This document shows, piece after piece, positions 37,737 through 45,540 of a stretch of 64,000 nt of DNA. Source of the DNA: Phyllobacterium zundukense. GTDB lineage: Bacteria; Pseudomonadota; Alphaproteobacteria; Rhizobiales; Rhizobiaceae. The stretch covers positions 3,384,501 through 3,448,500 of the forward strand of contig NZ_CP017940.1 of assembly GCF_002764115.1 (NCBI RefSeq). The letters run 5' to 3'. The notes beneath the pieces were generated by a model. That model made no database searches and was not told the DNA's origin. It worked only from the letters and a program-made list of their open reading frames with translations. Numbering within the stretch: position 1 is the first letter of the stretch; each line of letters starts with the position of its first letter. The translations under genes and the position numbers were made by a program.

Positions 37737-37925
37737 GGGCTCGTAGCCCTTACCTGACCCACCGCCCCTCACAGTGCTCGTCCAGCACGCACCGGTCCTA
37801 GTACCGGCAGGGGAACCCTTGGACGCAACTTCCCCGGACAGCGGGTCCGTTACCCGCCATCGGAGGCGCCGGTCCTCTCCCCGCTTCGAACGGCTCCGGA
37901 AGCAGTTCCCCGTGGAAAGGACCGG
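37737..37925. other. Stretch of consecutive hairpins, possible structured RNA
   Basis: Seven complementary pairs occur in 189 bp: GGGCT/AGCCC (37737-37749), GTGCT/AGCAC (37774-37788), CCGGT/ACCGG (37792-37807), GGGGAA/TTCCCC (37810-37835), GCGGGT/ACCCGC (37841-37857), and CCGGTCCT/AGGACCGG (37869-37925) enclosing GCTTC/GAAGC. No reading frame looks real. The strand is unknown. On the - strand it could be a leader of the downstream operon, but the last 190 bp before that gene intervene. I recognise no RNA family. Confidence 0.4.
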
Positions 37926-37993
37926 GATAGAATAAACGAGGTTTGGAGGGCGTGGATAAGTTGGGGGGATTATTTTGCGTGCCGATCCAACAA

Positions 37994-38023
37994 TGCGTGG
38001 TTCGACAAGCTCACCATGAGGGA
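37994..38023. repeat. Dispersed repeat, family A
   Basis: A full 30-bp copy (TGCGTGGTTCGACAAGCTCA then CCATGAGGGA), nearly identical to the copy inside the Rdx-like gene. Confidence 0.85.
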
Positions 38024-38073
38024 GATGGTGGGCTGCAGGGGGCAAGTTGAGCGCCGACAGCCGATGGCGATTA

Positions 38074-38137
38074 TCTCTCCCCTTGCGGGAGAGAAAGGAT
38101 TTTCTTGGCGTTAGCGCAGCTAACCCTTAGAAAATCC
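38074..38137. repeat. Two adjacent palindromes (family C plus a nested hairpin)
   Basis: TCTCTCCC-CTTGC-GGGAGAGA (38074-38094), then GGATTTTCT/AGAAAATCC (38097-38105 with 38129-38137) enclosing TTAGC-GCA-GCTAA. This is the layout of a mosaic palindromic element. Confidence 0.75.
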
Positions 38138-38227
38138 AAGTGAGGGGTTTACTGGCGGGTGCAAAAACTTATCCCTCTCTTGTGATTTCTAGCACTTAGC
38201 TACGCTAAGATGCTGAAACCGCTACCG

Positions 38228-38273
38228 GGGCGAGCCACGGGTCTCGCCCGCCTTCGGCTCCCCGCAAGGGGAG
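38228..38273. repeat. Family C repeat block, copy 1
   Basis: GGGCGAG/CTCGCCC (38228-38249) and CTCCCC-GCAA-GGGGAG (38258-38273). The first 31 bp are identical to 40472-40502, so the two are copies of one element. Confidence 0.85.
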
Positions 38274-38391
38274 ATAGCAGCCTCCAAAATACCCCTCTCC
38301 TCCTGACACCTCCTGACATAAGGTTGTCAGGAGCCCTGCGCTATATTCATCCACGAAAAGCACTCAGAATGGTGCGCGGGAGGACACGGCG

Positions 38392-38871
38392 ATGGATACG
38401 GAGATACAGACACTTGGCAGCGCGGCGGATTTCGATTTTCTCATCGGCGACTGGAACATTCGCAACCTGCGGCTGAAGGAGCGGTTCAAGCAATCGGACG
38501 AGTGGGATGAGTTTCCCGCTACGTCGAAGGTGTACAAGGTGCTGGAAGGCACGGCGAATATCGACGAGATGGATATACCGGCCAAGGGTTTTGCCGGGCT
38601 GACCGTGCGCCTGTTCAACCCGCGCGACGGGTCGTGGTCGCTGCATTGGTCCGACAGCCGCAGCAATGTGATGTTTCCGCCGATCATCGGCCATTTCGAC
38701 AATGGCAAGGGGGTTTTCTACGGCGACGACACGGATGACGGCGTGCCGGTGCGCGTGCGCTTCCTGTGGACGCCCTCGCCCGACATGCCGCTCTGGGCGC
38801 AAGCGTTCTCCAAGGATGGCGGGGAAACCTGGGAAACCAACTGGGTGATGGAGTTTACCCGGCGTAGCTAA
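38392..38871 (+). CDS. Conserved hypothetical protein (DUF1579-like beta-barrel)
   Basis: The 159-residue protein has ADFDFLIGDWNIRNLRLKERF at the N terminus and later SWSLHWSDSRSN and GGETWETNWVMEFTR. The pattern 'FDFLxGxW' with a final 'DGGxTWExNWxMxFxR' is typical of calycin-like proteins of unknown function. There is no signal peptide or membrane segment. It sits alone among repeats, with GAGGACACGGCG before the ATG. Confidence 0.75.
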   Translation: MDTEIQTLGSAADFDFLIGDWNIRNLRLKERFKQSDEWDEFPATSKVYKVLEGTANIDEMDIPAKGFAGLTVRLFNPRDGSWSLHWSDSRSNVMFPPIIGHFDNGKGVFYGDDTDDGVPVRVRFLWTPSPDMPLWAQAFSKDGGETWETNWVMEFTRRS

Positions 38872-38907
38872 ACGGAAAACCGGTTCCACTTTTCCTGGAA
38901 TTCCTCC

Positions 38908-38996
38908 TGCGCCCCGCGCCTCAAGCCGGGCCTGACCGAAGCGGGCAGCATCCTCCCAAGCCTGCCCTTCTTCCCTCAGAGCCCGGCTGGGGCGCA
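38908..38996. repeat. Nested 89-bp foldback
   Basis: TGCGCCCC (38908-38915) pairs with GGGGCGCA (38989-38996), AGCCGGGC (38924-38931) with GCCCGGCT (38981-38988), and GGGCAG (38943-38948) with CTGCCC (38962-38967). It is a three-level stem after the DUF1579-like gene. It could be a terminator-like structure or a small palindromic mobile element. Confidence 0.6.
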
Positions 38997-39000
38997 AATT

Positions 39001-39066
39001 TCAGCGGCGGCGGCTCAACTCCTGCCGCACCCGTCTCATCGCAGCGCCGCCCTGTTCACCTAACAC
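39001..39066 (-). pseudogene. Possible tail remnant of a small gene
   Basis: The frame ends VLGEQGGAAMRRVRQELSRRR, similar in composition and ending to the C terminus of the neighbouring DUF1127-like gene (ARIAREMSRR). The upstream part of the frame is repeat DNA (39083-39134), so the original 5' part appears lost. Weak evidence. Confidence 0.25.
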
Positions 39067-39082
39067 GCATTGCACGGCACAG

Positions 39083-39228
39083 TGCGTGGTTCGTATCTCG
39101 GCAGGCTCGCTATGATGAAGCTCACCATGAGGGAGGTGTGTTGTTTGCAGGGAGTGAAGTTCTGCAACGTTGGCGACCATCGATGTAGCCCACCCACTTC
39201 CCTCATGGTGAGCTTGTCGAACCACGCA
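39083..39228. repeat. Inverted pair of family A repeats
   Basis: A copy at 39083-39134 is interrupted by about 22 bp after TGCGTGGTTCG. An inverted, uninterrupted copy lies at 39199-39228. The pair can form a large stem-loop around about 64 bp. Confidence 0.75.
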
Positions 39229-39232
39229 CAAC

Positions 39233-39397
39233 TCAGCGGCGGCTCATCTCGCGCGCGATGCGGGCAAAATCCGCCTGCTTGATGCCGATATCGGCACGGT
39301 CATTGGCGCTCATGCCCTGCAGCATGGCCAAAGCCTCACGGTAGGCACTGTCATTGTTGCGGCGGCTGCGCGTGGCAAAATCAATCAGAAAGCTCAT
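39233..39397 (-). CDS. Small DUF1127-like protein
   Basis: The 54-residue product MSFLIDFATRSRRNNDSAYR... has YREALAMLQGMSANDRADIGIKQADFARIAREMSRR. The 'L..M...DRADIGI...D..RIAR' pattern is that of short DUF1127/YjiS-like Arg-rich proteins of Alphaproteobacteria. Family members have been linked to phosphate, RNA and stress physiology. The ATG at 39397 follows AAGGGAACGGGCC. It is bounded downstream by a family A repeat 4 bp after the stop. Confidence 0.75.
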   Translation of the reverse strand: MSFLIDFATRSRRNNDSAYREALAMLQGMSANDRADIGIKQADFARIAREMSRR

Positions 39398-39507
39398 GGC
39401 CCGTTCCCTTATGGCACTGTTTCAACAGGCATAAGATAAGCGCGAGCTTGGGTATTGTGCAGTGCAATATGTGCATGGCTGGTATGTGGTGCTAGAAAGA
39501 TTGCTAC

Positions 39508-39525
39508 CCTCGGGCGGACCCGAGG
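39508..39525 (-). terminator. Hairpin downstream of the 57-residue gene
   Basis: CCTCGGG (39508-39514), loop CGGA, CCCGAGG (39519-39525). It lies 13 bp after the stop on the - strand and is followed there by a moderately T-rich stretch. It resembles the family D palindrome at 45720-45738. Confidence 0.5.
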
Positions 39526-39537
39526 ATTGCCGAGAAC

Positions 39538-39711
39538 CTACTTCTCTTTTCGTACGCCTTTGAATGGCGTCCCGTCTTTCTTGCCGTCCATGAAACGACC
39601 CGTATCCGAGTCGCGTTTTGTCCATGTTTCGGTTTTGGGATTGTAGGTCTGCGAACGATCGCGAACTGCTCCGTTGCGATGACCATCACCCTTGGGAGGA
39701 TTAGTAGCCAT
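39538..39711 (-). CDS. Conserved small hypothetical protein (57 residues)
   Basis: The sequence begins MATNPPKGDGHRNGAVRDRS and ends MDGKKDGTPFKGVRKEK. The product is basic, hydrophilic and has no predicted membrane part. I recall this pattern (PPKGDGHRNGAV, then TGRFMDxKxDGTPFKGVRKEK) from many unrelated bacteria, always as a stand-alone small protein of unknown role. CGGAGAACTACC precedes the ATG. Confidence 0.8.
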   Translation of the reverse strand: MATNPPKGDGHRNGAVRDRSQTYNPKTETWTKRDSDTGRFMDGKKDGTPFKGVRKEK

Positions 39712-39858
39712 GGTAGTTCTCCGTTAACGTGTATGACAGGTGGGCGAGCAATAAGCGCACCCGTCTGCCATGTGGTCATATTGCTTGGCCGTGAGGACAG
39801 CGGCGGAACAGGAAAAGAAGTCACCGAGATACAACTGGTTGTGAACTGCAGGCATCCA

Positions 39859-40077
39859 AAAGCAGCCGACGCGACCTCTTCTTTGGCTGTTGATGAGAAG
39901 GAAATCGAAGCAAATCAGTTTGCTGCCGAAATTCTGATGCCTAAGAGATTTCTTTTGCGTGAACTTGCTGACAATCCGATTGACCTAGAAAGCGACGAGG
40001 ATATCCTCAGGCTTTCCGCAAAGTATGCTGTAAGTTCACAGGCTATGACCTATCGGATAGCCAATATTTTCATGTAG
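39859..40077 (+). pseudogene. ImmA/IrrE-family metallopeptidase remnant
   Basis: The C-terminal part of an ImmA/IrrE (DUF955) domain is readable: EIEANQFAAEILMPKRFLLREL, then ILRLSAKYAVSSQAMTYRIANIF. In intact proteins a zinc-binding HExxH helix lies about 30 residues upstream. No frame of the preceding 130 bp encodes it. The fragment has no upstream repressor or toxin-antitoxin partner here. It probably marks an old mobile-element or phage insertion. Confidence 0.6.
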
Positions 40078-40124
40078 TAGTGGCAACTTAGTCGCCAGTA
40101 TTTGTTCTCCATCACCAATGAAAC

Positions 40125-40310
40125 TCACCCCCCGACCTGCTCTTCCTGTTCCACCGTCAGCGGTTTGATGCCGGGCGTTGGCGGTTCAGGCTGGTCGCCC
40201 TGGACGGCGGGCATGGCCGCAGGCGGGGTGCGCGGCGCGGTTGTGGTGCAGCCGGCGAGTGCAACGCTGCACAGGATCAGGGCGAGAAGCGAGAGAGTGG
40301 CTGGGCGCAT
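40125..40310 (-). CDS. Small lipoprotein, Pro-rich
   Basis: The 61-residue product has a signal peptide MRPATLSLLALILCSVALAGC with lipobox LAGC at the cleavage site. A Thr/Pro/Ala-rich tail ends PLTVEQEEQVGG. An upstream ATG at 40334 adds eight residues and is possible. Further upstream the frame is repeat DNA and is not coding. It is probably a membrane-anchored lipoprotein. The function is unknown. Confidence 0.6.
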   Translation of the reverse strand: MRPATLSLLALILCSVALAGCTTTAPRTPPAAMPAVQGDQPEPPTPGIKPLTVEQEEQVGG

Positions 40311-40471
40311 AAGATTATAGGCGAAGGAATACATGGGCTTCGACGGGACCTTGCCCTCACCCTTGTGGGGAGGGTCGGAGCGAAGCGACGGGGAGGGGCA
40401 ACTCTTGCCAACCGCAGTGCGGATTCGAGCCCTCCAAAAGACCCCTCCCGACTGCTTCGCAGTCTCTTCCC

Positions 40472-40519
40472 GGGCGAGCCACGGGTCTCGCCCGCCTTCG
40501 GCCCCCACAAGGGGGAGGG
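40472..40519. repeat. Family C repeat block, copy 2
   Basis: It shares 31 identical bases with 38228-38258 (GGGCGAG...CTCGCCC stem) and continues with CCCCC-ACAA-GGGGG. A related CCCTCACCC-TTGT-GGGG hairpin lies near 40354-40374. It abuts the 3' end of lepA. Confidence 0.8.
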
Positions 40520-40537
40520 TAAGGGGTGGAGGAGTCC

Positions 40538-42346
40538 TCAATTATCACTCATCTTCAGCGCCTGGATGAAGGCTTCCTGCGGGATTTCGACCTTGCCGAA
40601 CTGCCGCATGCGCTTCTTGCCTTCCTTCTGCTTTTCCAGAAGCTTGCGCTTGCGCGAGACGTCGCCGCCATAGCACTTGGCCGTCACGTCCTTGCGCAGG
40701 GCCGAGATGGTTTCGCGCGCGATCACCGTGCCGCCGATGGCCGCCTGGATCGGGATCTTGAACATATGCTTGGGGATCAGGTCCTTGAGCTTTTCGCAAA
40801 GGTCGCGGCCACGCTTCTCGGCGGCGGCGCGGTGCACCATCATCGACAGCGCGTCCACCGGCTCGCCATTCACCAGCACCGACATCTTGACCAGATTGCC
40901 CTCGCGGTAATCCGACAGGTGATAGTCGAAGGAGGCATAGCCCTGGCTGATGGACTTCAGCCGGTCGTAGAAATCGAACACCACCTCGTTGAGCGGCAAA
41001 TCATAGGTGACCATGGCGCGCTTGCCGACATAGTTCAGGTCGATCTGGATGCCGCGGCGGTCCTGGCAGAGCTTCAGGATGGAGCCGAGATAATCATCGG
41101 GGGTGAGGATCGTCGCGCGGATCCACGGCTCCTCGATGGTGGCGATCTTCATCACTTCCGGCATGTCGGCGGGGTTGTGCAGCTCGCGCTGGGTGCCGTC
41201 GGTCATGTTGAGCTTGTAGACGACGCTCGGCGCGGTGGCGATGAGATCGAGGTTGAACTCGCGCTCCAGCCGTTCCTGGATGATCTCGAGATGCAGCAGC
41301 CCCAAGAAGCCGCAGCGGAAGCCGAAACCGAGCGCGGCGGAGCTCTCCATTTCATAGGAGAAGCTGGCGTCATTGAGGCGCAGGCGGCCCATGGCGGCGC
41401 GCAGATCCTCGAAATCCGCCGCATCGACGGGGAAGAGGCCGCAGAAGACCACGGGCTGCGCCGGCTTGAAGCCGGGCAGGATCGTATCGGTCGGGCGCTT
41501 GTCCTCGGTGATGGTATCGCCGACGCGGGTGTCGGCCACTTCCTTGATCGAGGCGGTGATGAAGCCGAATTCGCCGGGTCCGAGCTCGTCGACGGCGAGC
41601 ATCTTCGGCGTGAACACGCCGGTGCGCTCGACCGGATATTTGGCGCCAGTGCCCATCATGCGGATGGTCTGGCCCTTCTTCAGCACGCCATCGATGATGC
41701 GTACGAGGACGATGACGCCGAGATAGGCATCGTACCAGCTATCGACCAGCATGGCCTTCAGCGGCTTGCTGCGATCGCCTTCGCGCGGCGGCGGCAGCAG
41801 GTTGACGATGGCTTCCAGCACATCCGGAATGCCAAGGCCGGTCTTGGCGGAGATCAGCACGGCCTGGCTCGCATCGATGCCGATGACTTCCTCGACCTGC
41901 TCACGGATACGCTCCGGCTCGGCGGCAGGAAGGTCGACCTTGTTCAGCACCACGACGATCTCGTGATTGTTGTCGATGGCCTGGTAGACATTGGCGAGGG
42001 TCTGCGCCTCGACGCCCTGCGAGGCATCGACGACGAGCAAGGAACCCTCGCAGGCGGAGAGCGACCGCGACACCTCATAGGCGAAATCGACGTGGCCGGG
42101 CGTGTCGATCAGGTTGAGGATATAGTCCTCGCCATTATTGGCCTTGTAGTTGAGCCGGACGGTCTGCGCCTTGATGGTGATGCCGCGCTCGCGCTCGATA
42201 TCCATCGAGTCGAGCACCTGCTCCTTCATGTCGCGCTGCTCCAGCCCGCCGGTCGATTGGATCAGGCGGTCGGCAAGGGTGGATTTGCCATGGTCGATAT
42301 GGGCGACGATGGAGAAATTACGGATGTGATCTAGTGGAGTGCTCAT
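40538..42346 (-). CDS. lepA: Elongation factor 4 (LepA)
   Basis: This translational GTPase back-translocates stalled ribosomes. The 602-residue length is normal. G1 is [10 protein letters not shown]3 DTPGH and G4 NKVD. The C-terminal EF4 domain is present ([20 protein letters not shown], ending EAFIQALKM). The ATG at 42346 ([16 protein letters not shown]) is conserved; the frame is open 23 codons upstream without similarity. It is transcribed away from the DUF2239 gene. Confidence 0.97.
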   Translation of the reverse strand: MSTPLDHIRNFSIVAHIDHGKSTLADRLIQSTGGLEQRDMKEQVLDSMDIERERGITIKAQTVRLNYKANNGEDYILNLIDTPGHVDFAYEVSRSLSACEGSLLVVDASQGVEAQTLANVYQAIDNNHEIVVVLNKVDLPAAEPERIREQVEEVIGIDASQAVLISAKTGLGIPDVLEAIVNLLPPPREGDRSKPLKAMLVDSWYDAYLGVIVLVRIIDGVLKKGQTIRMMGTGAKYPVERTGVFTPKMLAVDELGPGEFGFITASIKEVADTRVGDTITEDKRPTDTILPGFKPAQPVVFCGLFPVDAADFEDLRAAMGRLRLNDASFSYEMESSAALGFGFRCGFLGLLHLEIIQERLEREFNLDLIATAPSVVYKLNMTDGTQRELHNPADMPEVMKIATIEEPWIRATILTPDDYLGSILKLCQDRRGIQIDLNYVGKRAMVTYDLPLNEVVFDFYDRLKSISQGYASFDYHLSDYREGNLVKMSVLVNGEPVDALSMMVHRAAAEKRGRDLCEKLKDLIPKHMFKIPIQAAIGGTVIARETISALRKDVTAKCYGGDVSRKRKLLEKQKEGKKRMRQFGKVEIPQEAFIQALKMSDN

Positions 42347-42419
42347 GCGCGCCACATAGAGCATTTCGGGGCGTTTTGGAAGGGCGGGCGTGAGCCGCGC
42401 AGCCAATGGGTGCAATTAA

Positions 42420-42462
42420 TTTTACCCGGGTATATTGACGGCGGTGTTTTACCCGGGTAAAA
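42420..42462 (+). promoter_or_regulatory. Two palindromic operators flanking a promoter of the DUF2239 gene
   Basis: TTTTACCCGGGTATA (42420-42434) and TTTTACCCGGGTAAAA (42447-42462, a perfect 16-bp palindrome) lie 27 bp centre to centre. Between them is TTGACG (42435-42440). A -10-like TAAAAG (42458-42463) lies at a 17-nt spacing and overlaps the second palindrome. A dimeric repressor at both sites would block RNA polymerase. The regulator is not in this window. Confidence 0.65.
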
Positions 42463-42489
42463 GGTCGCCATCAAACAGGTGGTGAGATT

Positions 42490-43059
42490 ATGGAAACGAC
42501 GGAAGACAGCTGCACGGCCTTTCAGGGCACGCGGAAGATTGCCAGCGGAAGCCAAGCCGAGGTGGCCCTCAGCGTGAAGCGCGCGGGCGAGACCCACGAG
42601 ACGATCCTGATCTTCGACGATGCGACTGGCCGGCAGGTCGAGTTCGACCTGCGCGGCAGCGATGCGGAGATCGTGGCGCGGCTGAACGATAACGAGCCGC
42701 GCAAGCCGGGGCGGCCGAAACTTGGCGTTACGGCACGTGAGGTAACGCTTTTGCCGCGGCACTGGGAATGGCTGAACAGCCAGCCGGGCGGCGCATCCGT
42801 TACGTTACGCAAGCTGGTCGATACGGCACGTAACGCAACAGGCGGCCGCTCTGCCAAGCGGCAGGCGCAGGAAGCGACCGACCGCTTCATGATGGCGATG
42901 GCCGGCAACCAGCCGCACTACGAAGAGGCCGCGCAGGCGCTCTACGCCGGCAATTATCAGCAGTTCACGGACCTGACAGAGCTTTGGCCCGGTGACGTGC
43001 GGGAGCATGCGCGCCATTTGAGTGAGCAGGCCTTCGACTGGCCGGACAGCACCACTTAG
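42490..43059 (+). CDS. DUF2239 family protein
   Basis: The 189-residue protein has the DUF2239 pattern: TAFQGTRKIASGSQAEVAL, FDDATGRQVEFDLRGS, a GRPKLGVTAREVTLLPRHWEWLNSQPGGASVTLRKLV core, and DRFMMAMAGNQPHYEEAAQALYAG. The core resembles a small DNA-binding or DnaA-like helix region, but function is unknown. It appears tightly regulated by paired operators just upstream. AGGTGGTGAG precedes the ATG. Confidence 0.85.
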   Translation: METTEDSCTAFQGTRKIASGSQAEVALSVKRAGETHETILIFDDATGRQVEFDLRGSDAEIVARLNDNEPRKPGRPKLGVTAREVTLLPRHWEWLNSQPGGASVTLRKLVDTARNATGGRSAKRQAQEATDRFMMAMAGNQPHYEEAAQALYAGNYQQFTDLTELWPGDVREHARHLSEQAFDWPDSTT

Positions 43060-43210
43060 TCCATTGGTCTAAGCCCGCACTGTCTGGCATAGCCCTTGCT
43101 TTTGAAATTGTAAGTTTGTGAGCAGACCGGGTTTTCGGGTCGGCTCATAAGCCGGATATCGTTGTTTTTATTTATGTATTTTGAGGGCGTTGGCCCAGGG
43201 AGTTTTCAAC

Positions 43211-45535
43211 ATGAGGCAATGGGTAGAATCCGGCACGCGCCGCGCGTGTTTATTTGGCGTCATCCTTGGCGTTTTGATGGGCTGCAACGATGGCGGCGAC
43301 GAGAAACAAGCGGATCAAGGTTCGACATTCGATACGGTGTTGCCGGAGCCACGTGTCGACGAGTCGAAAGTGGCAGATGAACCGGTTCTTGGCACCGTCA
43401 CGGTGGTTCCGGACACTGAATTGCGGCCGACGGAGGTGACCGACCCGCCGCCGTCCGAACCCAAGGGTGGCGAGGAAGAAACGATTTTGATACCGGCAAC
43501 CCGCCTCACCGGAATTGCCCCGGACACGGATACGGACAGGGTCGATGGTGAGACGTATACGACGACGGCGACGATCAAATATGAACTGGGCGATCTCGTC
43601 GCAGAGGCGAGCGGGGATTGGAGCGGTTTCAGCAATCGCAAGGTCTTCATCACGCCGATCAAGGGCTGGATTCGATATCCCAAAGAGCTCGCAAACCCGA
43701 TTAAATCGACAACGACAACGCCGCGTCCGGTGATTGTGTTCCTGCACGGGCACCATGGTCCGCAGTTCGACAACTACCAAGGCTACAATTACCTTGCCGA
43801 GGAACTGGCGGACCATGGCTATATCGTGCTTTCGATCGACGCAAATGCAATCAATGGCGAAACACTGACCGCATCGGGAGGGGATGCGTCGAGCCATTCA
43901 CGCGCGCAGCTCGTCCTGGGAACGCTCGACCGTCTGCGCCAGATCAACGAAAATGGCCAGCTCGAAAAAGACGGGAAAACGCCCGGACTGCTCAATCCAT
44001 TGAAGGGCAAGATGGATTTTTCCCGCATCGGCATCATGGGCCATTCGCGCGGCGGACAAGCCGTTTCCAATACGATCCTGTTCAACAAGACCCGCCGGGG
44101 CGTCACGAAAAAGCAACTGAAAGATGCGTTGAAGGCCAATCCCGATGCCTTTCGATTTGCATACCCCTTTGCTTACACTCTGCTCGCTGACGCGGTCATC
44201 CCACGGGCGGGGACAAGGCCAGCCAGTATTGACGAAGCGAAATTCAAAATCGCCGCCGAGACATACAACCTCTTCTATGCTGCCGGCAGCAAGTATGCGA
44301 ACGGTAAAGATGCAGAGACCTATGCATTCAAAGGTGCCTTCATGCTGGCGCCGACGGATTTTGCAGGCAATTCCGGCTTGGACCAGGTACCGCTGGCAAA
44401 CCTGCTGCCCTCCTGCGACGGTGACGTCGACAATCTCCAAGGCGCCCGGGCCTACGATCATAACCGCTTTGGTCCCGCGGGCGACACAGCACCGCGCTAT
44501 CAGATCCTCGTGCGTGGTGCCAACCACAATTACTATAATACCATTTGGACAAACGATGATTATTTCGGCAAATTTGACGTTGCAGAATATTTCGTTCCCG
44601 TTTCCAACGAATATTGTGAGCCGCGCAGAAAAGACACAGTCCGTCTGAACGAGGAAGATCAGAGGCGCGGTGGAAAATTCATCATCAATTCCTTTATGCG
44701 CTATCATGTCGGCGGTGAGCAGAATTTCGGCTATTACTGGAATGGCACCGAGCAACTGCCGCCAGAAGCTTGCCCGGTAGGAGACGAAGTCTGCGACGAG
44801 CGCGCGGTGCTGACCGTGCAGACGAATGGCGGCAACGCCAAGCTGATCCACCGCTTCAATCAAACCGACAGTCTCACGCGCAACGCACTCGGCAACGCGG
44901 CGACGTTTTCAGGCTTCGACAAGAACGGTATCGCCAGTTGCACCATGCCGTTAGGCGAGACTACGATTGGGACCTGCAGCCCCCAATTGCTCGCAGGCTT
45001 CGCCTATGCAGGATCGAGTAACAGTGGCGGCTTTCTTTCGATTGCCGACCATGCCGAGCTTTCCTGGTCGAAAACGGATCCGTCGAAACAGGGTGCATCG
45101 ATCGTCGAAGACATCACCGGCCTTTCCGCTGCGGGCTATGATTCGCTGACATTCCGCATCGCCGTGGTACGACCCATGGGCCAGGAGGTGGAGGTCACGC
45201 TCAGCGACGGCAAGGAAACGGCAACCGTCAAGGCAAGCGACTTCAGTGACGCGCTCTATAACGCTCCGAGAAAGAAGAAAGGGGGAGACGTGCCGAAAGA
45301 CAAGGACTTGCCGTTGATCGACGATACGGCCGACAAGCCTTACGCCGATGGCCAGGTAAGGATGCTGAACATGGTGGCGATTCCGCTTCAAGCATTTGTG
45401 AAGGTCGATATGACGAACCTCAAAAAGCTGGAACTCACCTTCCCCAAGGAGAGCGGCAAGGTGGCTATTGCCGACATCGAGCTGCAGAATCTCGGGCGGG
45501 ACAACCCGACCGTGACGGTAGCATCAAAGCAGTAA
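43211..45535 (+). CDS. Alpha/beta-hydrolase lipoprotein, large
   Basis: The 774-residue protein has a signal peptide ending in lipobox LMGC (VILGVLMGC). An acidic Pro/Thr/Glu-rich linker runs to about residue 100, then an alpha/beta-hydrolase domain: VIVFLHGHHGPQ (oxyanion strand), nucleophile elbow GHSRGG, and a candidate catalytic His in VRGANHNYY. The C-terminal 220 residues look like a beta-sandwich (LTVQTNGGNAKLIHRF... VAIADIELQNLG). The hydrolase part recalls chlorophyllase/PET-hydrolase-like enzymes. The ATG at 43211 follows GGGAG. No neighbour suggests a substrate. Confidence 0.8.
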   Translation: MRQWVESGTRRACLFGVILGVLMGCNDGGDEKQADQGSTFDTVLPEPRVDESKVADEPVLGTVTVVPDTELRPTEVTDPPPSEPKGGEEETILIPATRLTGIAPDTDTDRVDGETYTTTATIKYELGDLVAEASGDWSGFSNRKVFITPIKGWIRYPKELANPIKSTTTTPRPVIVFLHGHHGPQFDNYQGYNYLAEELADHGYIVLSIDANAINGETLTASGGDASSHSRAQLVLGTLDRLRQINENGQLEKDGKTPGLLNPLKGKMDFSRIGIMGHSRGGQAVSNTILFNKTRRGVTKKQLKDALKANPDAFRFAYPFAYTLLADAVIPRAGTRPASIDEAKFKIAAETYNLFYAAGSKYANGKDAETYAFKGAFMLAPTDFAGNSGLDQVPLANLLPSCDGDVDNLQGARAYDHNRFGPAGDTAPRYQILVRGANHNYYNTIWTNDDYFGKFDVAEYFVPVSNEYCEPRRKDTVRLNEEDQRRGGKFIINSFMRYHVGGEQNFGYYWNGTEQLPPEACPVGDEVCDERAVLTVQTNGGNAKLIHRFNQTDSLTRNALGNAATFSGFDKNGIASCTMPLGETTIGTCSPQLLAGFAYAGSSNSGGFLSIADHAELSWSKTDPSKQGASIVEDITGLSAAGYDSLTFRIAVVRPMGQEVEVTLSDGKETATVKASDFSDALYNAPRKKKGGDVPKDKDLPLIDDTADKPYADGQVRMLNMVAIPLQAFVKVDMTNLKKLELTFPKESGKVAIADIELQNLGRDNPTVTVASKQ

Positions 45536-45540
45536 TGCTG

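Larger units (their letters stand above)
37547..38391. other. 845-bp non-coding, repeat-rich region
   Basis: No convincing gene. It contains an 11-bp inverted repeat (GACGGGCGGTC 37631-37641 with its complement at 37680-37690), a run of consecutive hairpins (37737-37925), a family A repeat (37994-38023), nested hairpins (38074-38137) and a family C repeat block (38228-38273). The promoter of the Cys-rich/Rdx/regulator operon must lie at its left end. Confidence 0.7.
38872..39232. other. 361-bp repeat-rich gap
   Basis: It holds the nested foldback 38908-38996, a possible gene tail on the - strand (39001-39066) and an inverted pair of family A repeats (39083-39134 and 39199-39228). There is no intact gene. 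Confidence 0.7.

Noticed and set aside
37701..38045. 114-codon frame on the - strand over the hairpin-rich stretch
   Set aside because: It is Arg/Gly/Ser-rich with no fold signal and crosses a dispersed repeat. The DNA looks structural rather than coding.
39504..39824. 106-codon frame on the - strand overlapping the 57-residue gene
   Set aside because: It is in a different frame from the recognisable small protein, with no ribosome site and no conserved pattern.
40526..42334. Uninterrupted 602-codon frame on the + strand opposite lepA
   Set aside because: It is the mirror of lepA in high-GC DNA. Its translation is rich in His, Asp and Leu with no domain pattern, while lepA has all expected motifs.
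42420..42462. Intrinsic terminator for lepA or a simple repeat
   Set aside because: lepA is transcribed away from it. The two palindromes flank a -35 element and precede a start codon, which fits operators better.
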